Positions 50,153-62,648 of a stretch of 64,000 nt of DNA are shown piece after piece (position 1 is the first letter of the stretch; each line of letters opens with the position of its first letter). The notes under the pieces were generated by a model. It saw only the letters and a program-made list of their open reading frames with translations, was not told the origin of the DNA and ran no database searches. This DNA comes from Blastocladiella emersonii ATCC 22665 (lineage: Eukaryota > Blastocladiomycota > Blastocladiomycetes > Blastocladiales > Blastocladiaceae): contig JANHCV010000013.1 of NCBI GenBank assembly GCA_025594325.1, positions 62,001-126,000 on the forward strand, in the 5' to 3' direction. The position numbers and the translations under genes are program-made.

Positions 50153-53100
50153 AACGCACCACGCGCTGCGCACACGGCGCAAACGGCCACCCTGGTGACA
50201 CGCACACTCGCATGAACGGCAGGCATGCAAGGCGTCCTGAACTCAACGATGATATATCGTCTAGGTCTGCTCGCTCCAACGGGTGCGCCTGCCTGCCCTC
50301 CCTGTGCCATGGATTGATTGATTCATGTCCAGTGCTGCCCCCATGCTTGCTTTCATGGCCGCGGGGTCCGTCAGGACGCCTTGCAATGGGTGCGCCAACC
50401 CCTGTTGCCAGCCATGTGGCAAGAAACACCACAGCACCTGCGTCGCCCTGGCCACCGTACCTTGCAAACAGCGTAGCAGCCGTACTGCTTCAGAGGGCTG
50501 CAGAGGGCTGGCTGCGGAGGGCTGAGGCGGCAGGGCTCCTCCTGCAGGAGACAGTGCTGGGGCCAAGGAGTTAGTGCTAGGGACTACTAACTGAATGGTG
50601 AATGACCCACACACCACATGCTCCTGGCAGGAGTGCGTGTGGGCGCGTGGGCCTGTGTCCGTGCGTGCCTGGATTAGTCCTCCATCACAAGTGACCAAGG
50701 TGACCAAGGTGACCAAGGTGACCAAGGTGACCAAGGTGACATGCAAGCACCAAGTTAGAGCGGCGGGGCAGCCATGGAAAGAAGGGCACAGGTACAAACT
50801 ACCGTACCCTGGCCGCGGCCACTAGTCGCAGAACAGCCCTGCATGGCTCAGGACGCGGCGGGCGTTGGAGACAGGGTAGGTAGGTAGGTAGCAGCAGCAG
50901 CAGCAAGGAGCAGGACCTGGCTGGCAAACAACACAAGTGAAGGCGTGCGTGATGGAGTGAGAGAGTGTTGAATGAATGGATGGGTGGATGCGATGCAGAC
51001 CAGCATACGTGTCGTGCGTCGTCCGGATTGGTCGGCGACCACCCGCCAATCCTGCGGCATGGCTGTGGGGGCGGCAGTGGTGGTAGTGGAGCTAGAGTGG
51101 TGTCGTGGGGCTGGTGGGGTCCCCTCTCCTTCCTGTCTCGCCTAGGTGGGTGGGCGGACGTAGCGCGCATGCGGGCGGGCAAGGTAGGAACGTTGTTCAA
51201 GCAATGGATCATGTACTTTATGGCATGTGATCTGCAAGACAGGGAGGGGGAGCGACTGTGTCTAATTTTGACCGAGGGACCTTGCTGCAGCCAACGTCTG
51301 GCCCAATCCGACCCTCCACAAATCGCAACATGCACGAAACAAATTAGCTGACGTTTGGGATGTACCAAACCAGCCACGTAGATAACTTTCATGGTACTCA
51401 AACAAGACCATACTCAAATCTTTGACTTCCTGCATGTCCAGCTAGCCAGGCTTCTGTAAATCACATTGATGACGCAACAAAATATCTGGCCATAAGAATA
51501 TTGTAAACCAGCCACTCTGGCAATTGTCATGGCACTCAAACAAAACCATATTCAAATCTTCGACTTCCCGCATGCCCATGTGGGCAAGGACCTATAAATC
51601 ACAGTATCGAACCAACAAAATATCTGACCATAGAAACATAGTATACCAGCCACGAGGACAATTGTCATGGTACTCAAACAAAACCATATTCAAATCTTTG
51701 ACTATTCACATGTCTAGCTGGTTGGCGACCCATAAATCGTAACATTGGAGCAACAAAATATCTGACCACGGAAATACAGTAAACAAGCCCCGGAGATAAT
51801 TGTCATGGTTCTCAAACAAAACCATATTCAGATCTTTGAATACCCCATGTCCAGGTGGTTGGGGGCCCAGAAATCGTAACATCGAACCAACAAAATATTT
51901 GACCATAGAAATATACTAAACCAGCCACGTACGTAATTGTCGCGTTACTTAAACAAAACCATACTCAAAACTTTGACTTCCCGCATGTTCACCTAGCCAG
52001 GTACCCATAAATCACAGTATCGAGCCAACAAAAGATCTGACAATGGAAATATAGTAAACCGGCCGCGGAGAGAATTCTCATGGTACTCAAATGAAACCAT
52101 ACTCAAATCTATGACTTCCCACATGTCCAGCTGGTTGAGGACCCATAAATCGTAACGTCAAAGCAACAATGTATCTGACCATGGGAATATAGTAAACGAG
52201 CCCCGGAGATAATTGTCATGGTACGCAAACAAAACCATACTCAAGTCTATGCCTTCCCACATGTCCAGCTGGTTGGGGATCCATAAATCCCAGTATCGAA
52301 CCAACAAGATATCTGACCATTGGACTATATGTAACCGATCCCGTAGGTAATTGTCATGATACCCAAACAAAACCATATTCAAATCTTTCACATCCCGCAT
52401 GTCCAGCTAGCCAGGGACCCATAAATCACAGTATCCAACCAACAAAGTATCTGACCAAAGAAAGATCATAAACCAGCCACGCAGATAATTGTCATGGTAT
52501 TCAAACAAAACCATACTCAAATCTTCGAATACCCGATGTCCAGGTGGGCAAGGGCCTATACATCACAGTGTTGAACCAACAAAGTATCTGACGATCGGGA
52601 TGTATCAAACCGGCCATGCTGATAATTGTCATGGTACTCAAACATAATCATAGTCGAGTCTTCGAATATCCTCACGTCCACGTGGGCAAGGACCCAAAGC
52701 GCCAGGTATCCAAATCTACCCCGTTGTGCACACTCTCCATTATCCAAGTCTGTCATCCTACAATTTTGGAACCCGTCGGCAAAGCTCACGGTCCAATCAA
52801 CGAACAACAGCCAACCTGCCAACCTGGCTACCTACCTGCCTACCTGCCTAGCTGGCTATCTGCCTACCTGCAAACCTGCCAACCTGCCCTACCTGCTAAC
52901 CAAACACACACACCGCCTCGCAAGTCCTTGTGGGCCCGCGCTCTCTGGTTGCCGTCCCAGCCAACAAAGGAATGAATGATGAGCCCTGGCAGCCTGGCAG
53001 CCTGCCACACTGACAGCCTGGCAGCCTGCCACACTGACAGCCTGACAGCGCCCACCCAGTAGTTATTAGCTACCTCGTATGTCGTCTGAGAGGGGTTCAG

Positions 53101-53276
53101 CAGTCAATATACGACTGGTCTCCTCCTGGCTGGCAGCTCTGCTGTCCACTCCAAGTCCTGCATGATGATGGGCCAAGGAGCGTTACGAGCAGCTCCTCTG
53201 TCTATCCGCGTGAAACCACTCACCCGCTGACGGATGTACACCACGCACCGTGCAGCGCGCACAGCGCACAGCGCCC
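50153..53276. repeat. Satellite unit 17 (3,124 bp)
   Basis: It has a at 50824 (offset 672), g at 52656 (2504) and c at 53181 (3029). Two 24-bp copies; subrepeat block at 51352-52702. Confidence 0.96.
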
Positions 53277-56200
53277 AACGCACCACGCGCTGCGCACACG
53301 GCGCAAACGGCCACCCTGGTGACACGCACACTCGCATGAACGGCAGGCATGCAAGGCGTCCTGAACTCAACGATGATATATCGTCTAGGTCTGCTCGCTC
53401 CAACGGGTGCGCCTGCCTGCCCTCCCTGTGCCATGGATTGATTGATTCATGTCCAGTGCTGCCCCCATGCTTGCTTTCATGGCCGCGGGGTCCGTCAGGA
53501 CGCCTTGCAATGGGTGCGCCAACCCCTGTTGCCAGCCATGTGGCAAGAAACACCACAGCACCTGCGTCGCCCTGGCCACCGTACCTTGCAAACAGCGTAG
53601 CAGCCGTACTGCTTCAGAGGGCTGCAGAGGGCTGGCTGCGGAGGGCTGAGGCGGCAGGGCTCCTCCTGCAGGAGACAGTGCTGGGGCCAAGGAGTTAGTG
53701 CTAGGGACTACTAACTGAATGGTGAATGACCCACACACCACATGCTCCTGGCAGGAGTGCGTGTGGGCGCGTGGGCCTGTGTCCGTGCGTGCCTGGATTA
53801 GTCCTCCATCACAAGTGACCAAGGTGACCAAGGTGACCAAGGTGACCAAGGTGACCAAGGTGACATGCAAGCACCAAGTTAGAGCGGCGGGGCAGCCATG
53901 GAAAGAAGGGCACAGGTACAAACTACCGTACCCTGGCCGCGGCCACTAGTCGCAGAACAGCCCTGCATGGCTCAGGACGCGGCGGGCGTTGGAGACAGGG
54001 TAGGTAGGTAGGTAGCAGCAGCAGCAGCAAGGAGCAGGACCTGGCTGGCAAACAACACAAGTGAAGGCGTGCGTGATGGAGTGAGAGAGTGTTGAATGAA
54101 TGGATGGGTGGATGCGATGCAGACCAGCATACGTGTCGTGCGTCGTCCGGATTGGTCGGCGACCACCCGCCAATCCTGCGGCATGGCTGTGGGGGCGGCA
54201 GTGGTGGTAGTGGAGCTAGAGTGGTGTCGTGGGGCTGGTGGGGTCCCCTCTCCTTCCTGTCTCGCCTAGGTGGGTGGGCGGACGTAGCGCGCATGCGGGC
54301 GGGCAAGGTAGGAACGTTGTTCAAGCAATGGATCATGTACTTTATGGCATGTGATCTGCAAGACAGGGAGGGGGAGCGACTGTGTCTAATTTTGACCGAG
54401 GGACCTTGCTGCAGCCAACGTCTGGCCCAATCCGACCCTCCACAAATCGCAACATGCACGAAACAAATTAGCTGACGTTTGGGATGTACCAAACCAGCCA
54501 CGTAGATAACTTTCATGGTACTCAAACAAGACCATACTCAAATCTTTGACTTCCTGCATGTCCAGCTAGCCAGGCTTCTGTAAATCACATTGATGACGCA
54601 ACAAAATATCTGGCCATAAGAATATTGTAAACCAGCCACTCTGGCAATTGTCATGGCACTCAAACAAAACCATATTCAAATCTTCGACTTCCCGCATGCC
54701 CATGTGGGCAAGGACCTATAAATCACAGTATCGAACCAACAAAATATCTGACCATAGAAACATAGTATACCAGCCACGAGGACAATTGTCATGGTACTCA
54801 AACAAAACCATATTCAAATCTTTGACTATTCACATGTCTAGCTGGTTGGCGACCCATAAATCGTAACATTGGAGCAACAAAATATCTGACCACGGAAATA
54901 CAGTAAACAAGCCCCGGAGATAATTGTCATGGTTCTCAAACAAAACCATATTCAGATCTTTGAATACCCCATGTCCAGGTGGTTGGGGGCCCAGAAATCG
55001 TAACATCGAACCAACAAAATATTTGACCATAGAAATATACTAAACCAGCCACGTACGTAATTGTCGCGTTACTTAAACAAAACCATACTCAAAACTTTGA
55101 CTTCCCGCATGTTCACCTAGCCAGGTACCCATAAATCACAGTATCGAGCCAACGAAAGATCTGACAATGGAAATATAGTAAACCGGCCGCGGAGAGAATT
55201 CTCATGGTACTCAAATGAAACCATACTCAAATCTATGACTTCCCACATGTCCAGCTGGTTGAGGACCCATAAATCGTAACGTCAAAGCAACAATGTATCT
55301 GACCATGGGAATATAGTAAACGAGCCCCGGAGATAATTGTCATGGTACGCAAACAAAACCATACTCAAGTCTATGCCTTCCCACATGTCCAGCTGGTTGG
55401 GGATCCATAAATCCCAGTATCGAACCAACAAGATATCTGACCATTGGACTATATGTAACCGATCCCGTAGGTAATTGTCATGATACCCAAACAAAACCAT
55501 ATTCAAATCTTTCACATCCCGCATGTCCAGCTAGCCAGGGACCCATAAATCACAGTATCCAACCAACAAAGTATCTGACCAAAGAAAGATCATAAACCAG
55601 CCACGCAGATAATTGTCATGGTATTCAAACAAAACCATACTCAAATCTTCGAATACCCGATGTCCAGGTGGGCAAGGGCCTATACATCACAGTGTTGAAC
55701 CAACAAAGTATCTGACGATCGGGATGTATCAAACCGGCCATGCTGATAATTGTCATGGTACTCAAACATAATCATAGTCGAGTCTTCGAATATCCTCACG
55801 TCCACGTGGGCAAGGACCCAAAGCGCCAGGTATCCAAATCTACCCCGTTGTGCACACTCTCCATTATCCAAGTCTGTCATCCTACAATTTTGGAACCCGT
55901 CGGCAAAGCTCACGGTCCAATCAACGAACAACAGCCAACCTGCCAACCTGGCTACCTACCTGCCTACCTGCCTAGCTGGCTATCTGCCTACCTGCAAACC
56001 TGCCAACCTGCCCTACCTGCTAACCAAACACACACACCGCCTCGCAAGTCCTTGTGGGCCCGCGCTCTCTGGTTGCCGTCCCAGCCAACAAAGGAATGAA
56101 TGATGAGCCCTGGCAGCCTGGCAGCCTGCCACACTGACAGCCTGGCAGCCTGCCACACTGACAGCCTGACAGCGCCCACCCAGTAGTTATTAGCTACCTC

Positions 56201-56400
56201 GTATGTCGTCTGAGAGGGGTTCAGCAGTCAATATACGACTGGTCTCCTCCTGGCTGGCAGCTCTGCTGTCCACTCCAAGTCCTGCATGATGATGGGCCAA
56301 GGAGCGTTACGAGCAGCTCCTCTGTCTATCCGCGTGAAACCACTCACCCGCTGACGGATGTACACCACGCACCGTGCAGCGCGCACAGCGCACAGCGCCC
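53277..56400. repeat. Satellite unit 18 (3,124 bp)
   Basis: It has a at 53948 (offset 672), g at 55154 (1878), g at 55780 (2504) and c at 56305 (3029), the same as unit 19. Subrepeat block at 54476-55826. Confidence 0.96.
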
Positions 56401-59400
56401 AACGCACCACGCGCTGCGCACACGGCGCAAACGGCCACCCTGGTGACACGCACACTCGCATGAACGGCAGGCATGCAAGGCGTCCTGAACTCAACGATGA
56501 TATATCGTCTAGGTCTGCTCGCTCCAACGGGTGCGCCTGCCTGCCCTCCCTGTGCCATGGATTGATTGATTCATGTCCAGTGCTGCCCCCATGCTTGCTT
56601 TCATGGCCGCGGGGTCCGTCAGGACGCCTTGCAATGGGTGCGCCAACCCCTGTTGCCAGCCATGTGGCAAGAAACACCACAGCACCTGCGTCGCCCTGGC
56701 CACCGTACCTTGCAAACAGCGTAGCAGCCGTACTGCTTCAGAGGGCTGCAGAGGGCTGGCTGCGGAGGGCTGAGGCGGCAGGGCTCCTCCTGCAGGAGAC
56801 AGTGCTGGGGCCAAGGAGTTAGTGCTAGGGACTACTAACTGAATGGTGAATGACCCACACACCACATGCTCCTGGCAGGAGTGCGTGTGGGCGCGTGGGC
56901 CTGTGTCCGTGCGTGCCTGGATTAGTCCTCCATCACAAGTGACCAAGGTGACCAAGGTGACCAAGGTGACCAAGGTGACCAAGGTGACATGCAAGCACCA
57001 AGTTAGAGCGGCGGGGCAGCCATGGAAAGAAGGGCACAGGTACAAACTACCGTACCCTGGCCGCGGCCACTAGTCGCAGAACAGCCCTGCATGGCTCAGG
57101 ACGCGGCGGGCGTTGGAGACAGGGTAGGTAGGTAGGTAGCAGCAGCAGCAGCAAGGAGCAGGACCTGGCTGGCAAACAACACAAGTGAAGGCGTGCGTGA
57201 TGGAGTGAGAGAGTGTTGAATGAATGGATGGGTGGATGCGATGCAGACCAGCATACGTGTCGTGCGTCGTCCGGATTGGTCGGCGACCACCCGCCAATCC
57301 TGCGGCATGGCTGTGGGGGCGGCAGTGGTGGTAGTGGAGCTAGAGTGGTGTCGTGGGGCTGGTGGGGTCCCCTCTCCTTCCTGTCTCGCCTAGGTGGGTG
57401 GGCGGACGTAGCGCGCATGCGGGCGGGCAAGGTAGGAACGTTGTTCAAGCAATGGATCATGTACTTTATGGCATGTGATCTGCAAGACAGGGAGGGGGAG
57501 CGACTGTGTCTAATTTTGACCGAGGGACCTTGCTGCAGCCAACGTCTGGCCCAATCCGACCCTCCACAAATCGCAACATGCACGAAACAAATTAGCTGAC
57601 GTTTGGGATGTACCAAACCAGCCACGTAGATAACTTTCATGGTACTCAAACAAGACCATACTCAAATCTTTGACTTCCTGCATGTCCAGCTAGCCAGGCT
57701 TCTGTAAATCACATTGATGACGCAACAAAATATCTGGCCATAAGAATATTGTAAACCAGCCACTCTGGCAATTGTCATGGCACTCAAACAAAACCATATT
57801 CAAATCTTCGACTTCCCGCATGCCCATGTGGGCAAGGACCTATAAATCACAGTATCGAACCAACAAAATATCTGACCATAGAAACATAGTATACCAGCCA
57901 CGAGGACAATTGTCATGGTACTCAAACAAAACCATATTCAAATCTTTGACTATTCACATGTCTAGCTGGTTGGCGACCCATAAATCGTAACATTGGAGCA
58001 ACAAAATATCTGACCACGGAAATACAGTAAACAAGCCCCGGAGATAATTGTCATGGTTCTCAAACAAAACCATATTCAGATCTTTGAATACCCCATGTCC
58101 AGGTGGTTGGGGGCCCAGAAATCGTAACATCGAACCAACAAAATATTTGACCATAGAAATATACTAAACCAGCCACGTACGTAATTGTCGCGTTACTTAA
58201 ACAAAACCATACTCAAAACTTTGACTTCCCGCATGTTCACCTAGCCAGGTACCCATAAATCACAGTATCGAGCCAACGAAAGATCTGACAATGGAAATAT
58301 AGTAAACCGGCCGCGGAGAGAATTCTCATGGTACTCAAATGAAACCATACTCAAATCTATGACTTCCCACATGTCCAGCTGGTTGAGGACCCATAAATCG
58401 TAACGTCAAAGCAACAATGTATCTGACCATGGGAATATAGTAAACGAGCCCCGGAGATAATTGTCATGGTACGCAAACAAAACCATACTCAAGTCTATGC
58501 CTTCCCACATGTCCAGCTGGTTGGGGATCCATAAATCCCAGTATCGAACCAACAAGATATCTGACCATTGGACTATATGTAACCGATCCCGTAGGTAATT
58601 GTCATGATACCCAAACAAAACCATATTCAAATCTTTCACATCCCGCATGTCCAGCTAGCCAGGGACCCATAAATCACAGTATCCAACCAACAAAGTATCT
58701 GACCAAAGAAAGATCATAAACCAGCCACGCAGATAATTGTCATGGTATTCAAACAAAACCATACTCAAATCTTCGAATACCCGATGTCCAGGTGGGCAAG
58801 GGCCTATACATCACAGTGTTGAACCAACAAAGTATCTGACGATCGGGATGTATCAAACCGGCCATGCTGATAATTGTCATGGTACTCAAACATAATCATA
58901 GTCGAGTCTTCGAATATCCTCACGTCCACGTGGGCAAGGACCCAAAGCGCCAGGTATCCAAATCTACCCCGTTGTGCACACTCTCCATTATCCAAGTCTG
59001 TCATCCTACAATTTTGGAACCCGTCGGCAAAGCTCACGGTCCAATCAACGAACAACAGCCAACCTGCCAACCTGGCTACCTACCTGCCTACCTGCCTAGC
59101 TGGCTATCTGCCTACCTGCAAACCTGCCAACCTGCCCTACCTGCTAACCAAACACACACACCGCCTCGCAAGTCCTTGTGGGCCCGCGCTCTCTGGTTGC
59201 CGTCCCAGCCAACAAAGGAATGAATGATGAGCCCTGGCAGCCTGGCAGCCTGCCACACTGACAGCCTGGCAGCCTGCCACACTGACAGCCTGACAGCGCC
59301 CACCCAGTAGTTATTAGCTACCTCGTATGTCGTCTGAGAGGGGTTCAGCAGTCAATATACGACTGGTCTCCTCCTGGCTGGCAGCTCTGCTGTCCACTCC

Positions 59401-59524
59401 AAGTCCTGCATGATGATGGGCCAAGGAGCGTTACGAGCAGCTCCTCTGTCTATCCGCGTGAAACCACTCACCCGCTGACGGATGTACACCACGCACCGTG
59501 CAGCGCGCACAGCGCACAGCGCCC
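56401..59524. repeat. Satellite unit 19 (3,124 bp)
   Basis: It has a at 57072 (offset 672), g at 58278 (1878), g at 58904 (2504) and c at 59429 (3029). From offset 673 onward it matches unit 1 at every variable site. Subrepeat block at 57600-58950. Confidence 0.96.
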
Positions 59525-62500
59525 AACGCACCACGCGCTGCGCACACGGCGCAAACGGCCACCCTGGTGACACGCACACTCGCATGAACGGCAGGCATGC
59601 AAGGCGTCCTGAACTCAACGATGATATATCGTCTAGGTCTGCTCGCTCCAACGGGTGCGCCTGCCTGCCCTCCCTGTGCCATGGATTGATTGATTCATGT
59701 CCAGTGCTGCCCCCATGCTTGCTTTCATGGCCGCGGGGTCCGTCAGGACGCCTTGCAATGGGTGCGCCAACCCCTGTTGCCAGCCATGTGGCAAGAAACA
59801 CCACAGCACCTGCGTCGCCCTGGCCACCGTACCTTGCAAACAGCGTAGCAGCCGTACTGCTTCAGAGGGCTGCAGAGGGCTGGCTGCGGAGGGCTGAGGC
59901 GGCAGGGCTCCTCCTGCAGGAGACAGTGCTGGGGCCAAGGAGTTAGTGCTAGGGACTACTAACTGAATGGTGAATGACCCACACACCACATGCTCCTGGC
60001 AGGAGTGCGTGTGGGCGCGTGGGCCTGTGTCCGTGCGTGCCTGGATTAGTCCTCCATCACAAGTGACCAAGGTGACCAAGGTGACCAAGGTGACCAAGGT
60101 GACCAAGGTGACATGCAAGCACCAAGTTAGAGCGGCGGGGCAGCCATGGAAAGAAGGGCACAGGTACAAACTACCGTACCCTGGCCGCGGCCACTTGTCG
60201 CAGAACAGCCCTGCATGGCTCAGGACGCGGCGGGCGTTGGAGACAGGGTAGGTAGGTAGGTAGCAGCAGCAGCAGCAAGGAGCAGGACCTGGCTGGCAAA
60301 CAACACAAGTGAAGGCGTGCGTGATGGAGTGAGAGAGTGTTGAATGAATGGATGGGTGGATGCGATGCAGACCAGCATACGTGTCGTGCGTCGTCCGGAT
60401 TGGTCGGCGACCACCCGCCAATCCTGCGGCATGGCTGTGGGGGCGGCAGTGGTGGTAGTGGAGCTAGAGTGGTGTCGTGGGGCTGGTGGGGTCCCCTCTC
60501 CTTCCTGTCTCGCCTAGGTGGGTGGGCGGACGTAGCGCGCATGCGGGCGGGCAAGGTAGGAACGTTGTTCAAGCAATGGATCATGTACTTTATGGCATGT
60601 GATCTGCAAGACAGGGAGGGGGAGCGACTGTGTCTAATTTTGACCGAGGGACCTTGCTGCAGCCAACGTCTGGCCCAATCCGACCCTCCACAAATCGCAA
60701 CATGCACGAAACAAATTAGCTGACGTTTGGGATGTACCAAACCAGCCACGTAGATAACTTTCATGGTACTCAAACAAGACCATACTCAAATCTTTGACTT
60801 CCTGCATGTCCAGCTAGCCAGGCTTCTGTAAATCACATTGATGACGCAACAAAATATCTGGCCATAAGAATATTGTAAACCAGCCACTCTGGCAATTGTC
60901 ATGGCACTCAAACAAAACCATATTCAAATCTTCGACTTCCCGCATGCCCATGTGGGCAAGGACCTATAAATCACAGTATCGAACCAACAAAATATCTGAC
61001 CATAGAAACATAGTATACCAGCCACGAGGACAATTGTCATGGTACTCAAACAAAACCATATTCAAATCTTTGACTATTCACATGTCTAGCTGGTTGGCGA
61101 CCCATAAATCGTAACATTGGAGCAACAAAATATCTGACCACGGAAATACAGTAAACAAGCCCCGGAGATAATTGTCATGGTTCTCAAACAAAACCATATT
61201 CAGATCTTTGAATACCCCATGTCCAGGTGGTTGGGGGCCCAGAAATCGTAACATCGAACCAACAAAATATTTGACCATAGAAATATACTAAACCAGCCAC
61301 GTACGTAATTGTCGCGTTACTTAAACAAAACCATACTCAAAACTTTGACTTCCCGCATGTTCACCTAGCCAGGTACCCATAAATCACAGTATCGAGCCAA
61401 CAAAAGATCTGACAATGGAAATATAGTAAACCGGCCGCGGAGAGAATTCTCATGGTACTCAAATGAAACCATACTCAAATCTATGACTTCCCACATGTCC
61501 AGCTGGTTGAGGACCCATAAATCGTAACGTCAAAGCAACAATGTATCTGACCATGGGAATATAGTAAACGAGCCCCGGAGATAATTGTCATGGTACGCAA
61601 ACAAAACCATACTCAAGTCTATGCCTTCCCACATGTCCAGCTGGTTGGGGATCCATAAATCCCAGTATCGAACCAACAAGATATCTGACCATTGGACTAT
61701 ATGTAACCGATCCCGTAGGTAATTGTCATGATACCCAAACAAAACCATATTCAAATCTTTCACATCCCGCATGTCCAGCTAGCCAGGGACCCATAAATCA
61801 CAGTATCCAACCAACAAAGTATCTGACCAAAGAAAGATCATAAACCAGCCACGCAGATAATTGTCATGGTATTCAAACAAAACCATACTCAAATCTTCGA
61901 ATACCCGATGTCCAGGTGGGCAAGGGCCTATACATCACAGTGTTGAACCAACAAAGTATCTGACGATCGGGATGTATCAAACCGGCCATGCTGATAATTG
62001 TCATGGTACTCAAACATAATCATAGTCAAGTCTTCGAATATCCTCACGTCCACGTGGGCAAGGACCCAAAGCGCCAGGTATCCAAATCTACCCCGTTGTG
62101 CACACTCTCCATTATCCAAGTCTGTCATCCTACAATTTTGGAACCCGTCGGCAAAGCTCACGGTCCAATCAACGAACAACAGCCAACCTGCCAACCTGGC
62201 TACCTACCTGCCTACCTGCCTAGCTGGCTATCTGCCTACCTGCAAACCTGCCAACCTGCCCTACCTGCTAACCAAACACACACACCGCCTCGCAAGTCCT
62301 TGTGGGCCCGCGCTCTCTGGTTGCCGTCCCAGCCAACAAAGGAATGAATGATGAGCCCTGGCAGCCTGGCAGCCTGCCACACTGACAGCCTGGCAGCCTG
62401 CCACACTGACAGCCTGACAGCGCCCACCCAGTAGTTATTAGCTACCTCGTATGTCGTCTGAGAGGGGTTCAGCAGTCAATATACGACTGGTCTCCTCCTG

Positions 62501-62648
62501 GCTGGCAGCTCTGCTGTCCACTCCAAGTCCTGCATGATGATGGGCCAAGGAGGGTTACGAGCAGCTCCTCTGTCTATCCGCGTGAAACCACTCACCCGCT
62601 GACGGATGTACACCACGCACCGTGCAGCGCGCACAGCGCACAGCGCCC
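59525..62648. repeat. Satellite unit 20 (3,124 bp), reference state
   Basis: It is identical to unit 2 at all variable sites seen. The switch from unit 19 to unit 20 mirrors the switch from unit 1 to unit 2. Subrepeat block at 60724-62074. Confidence 0.96.
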
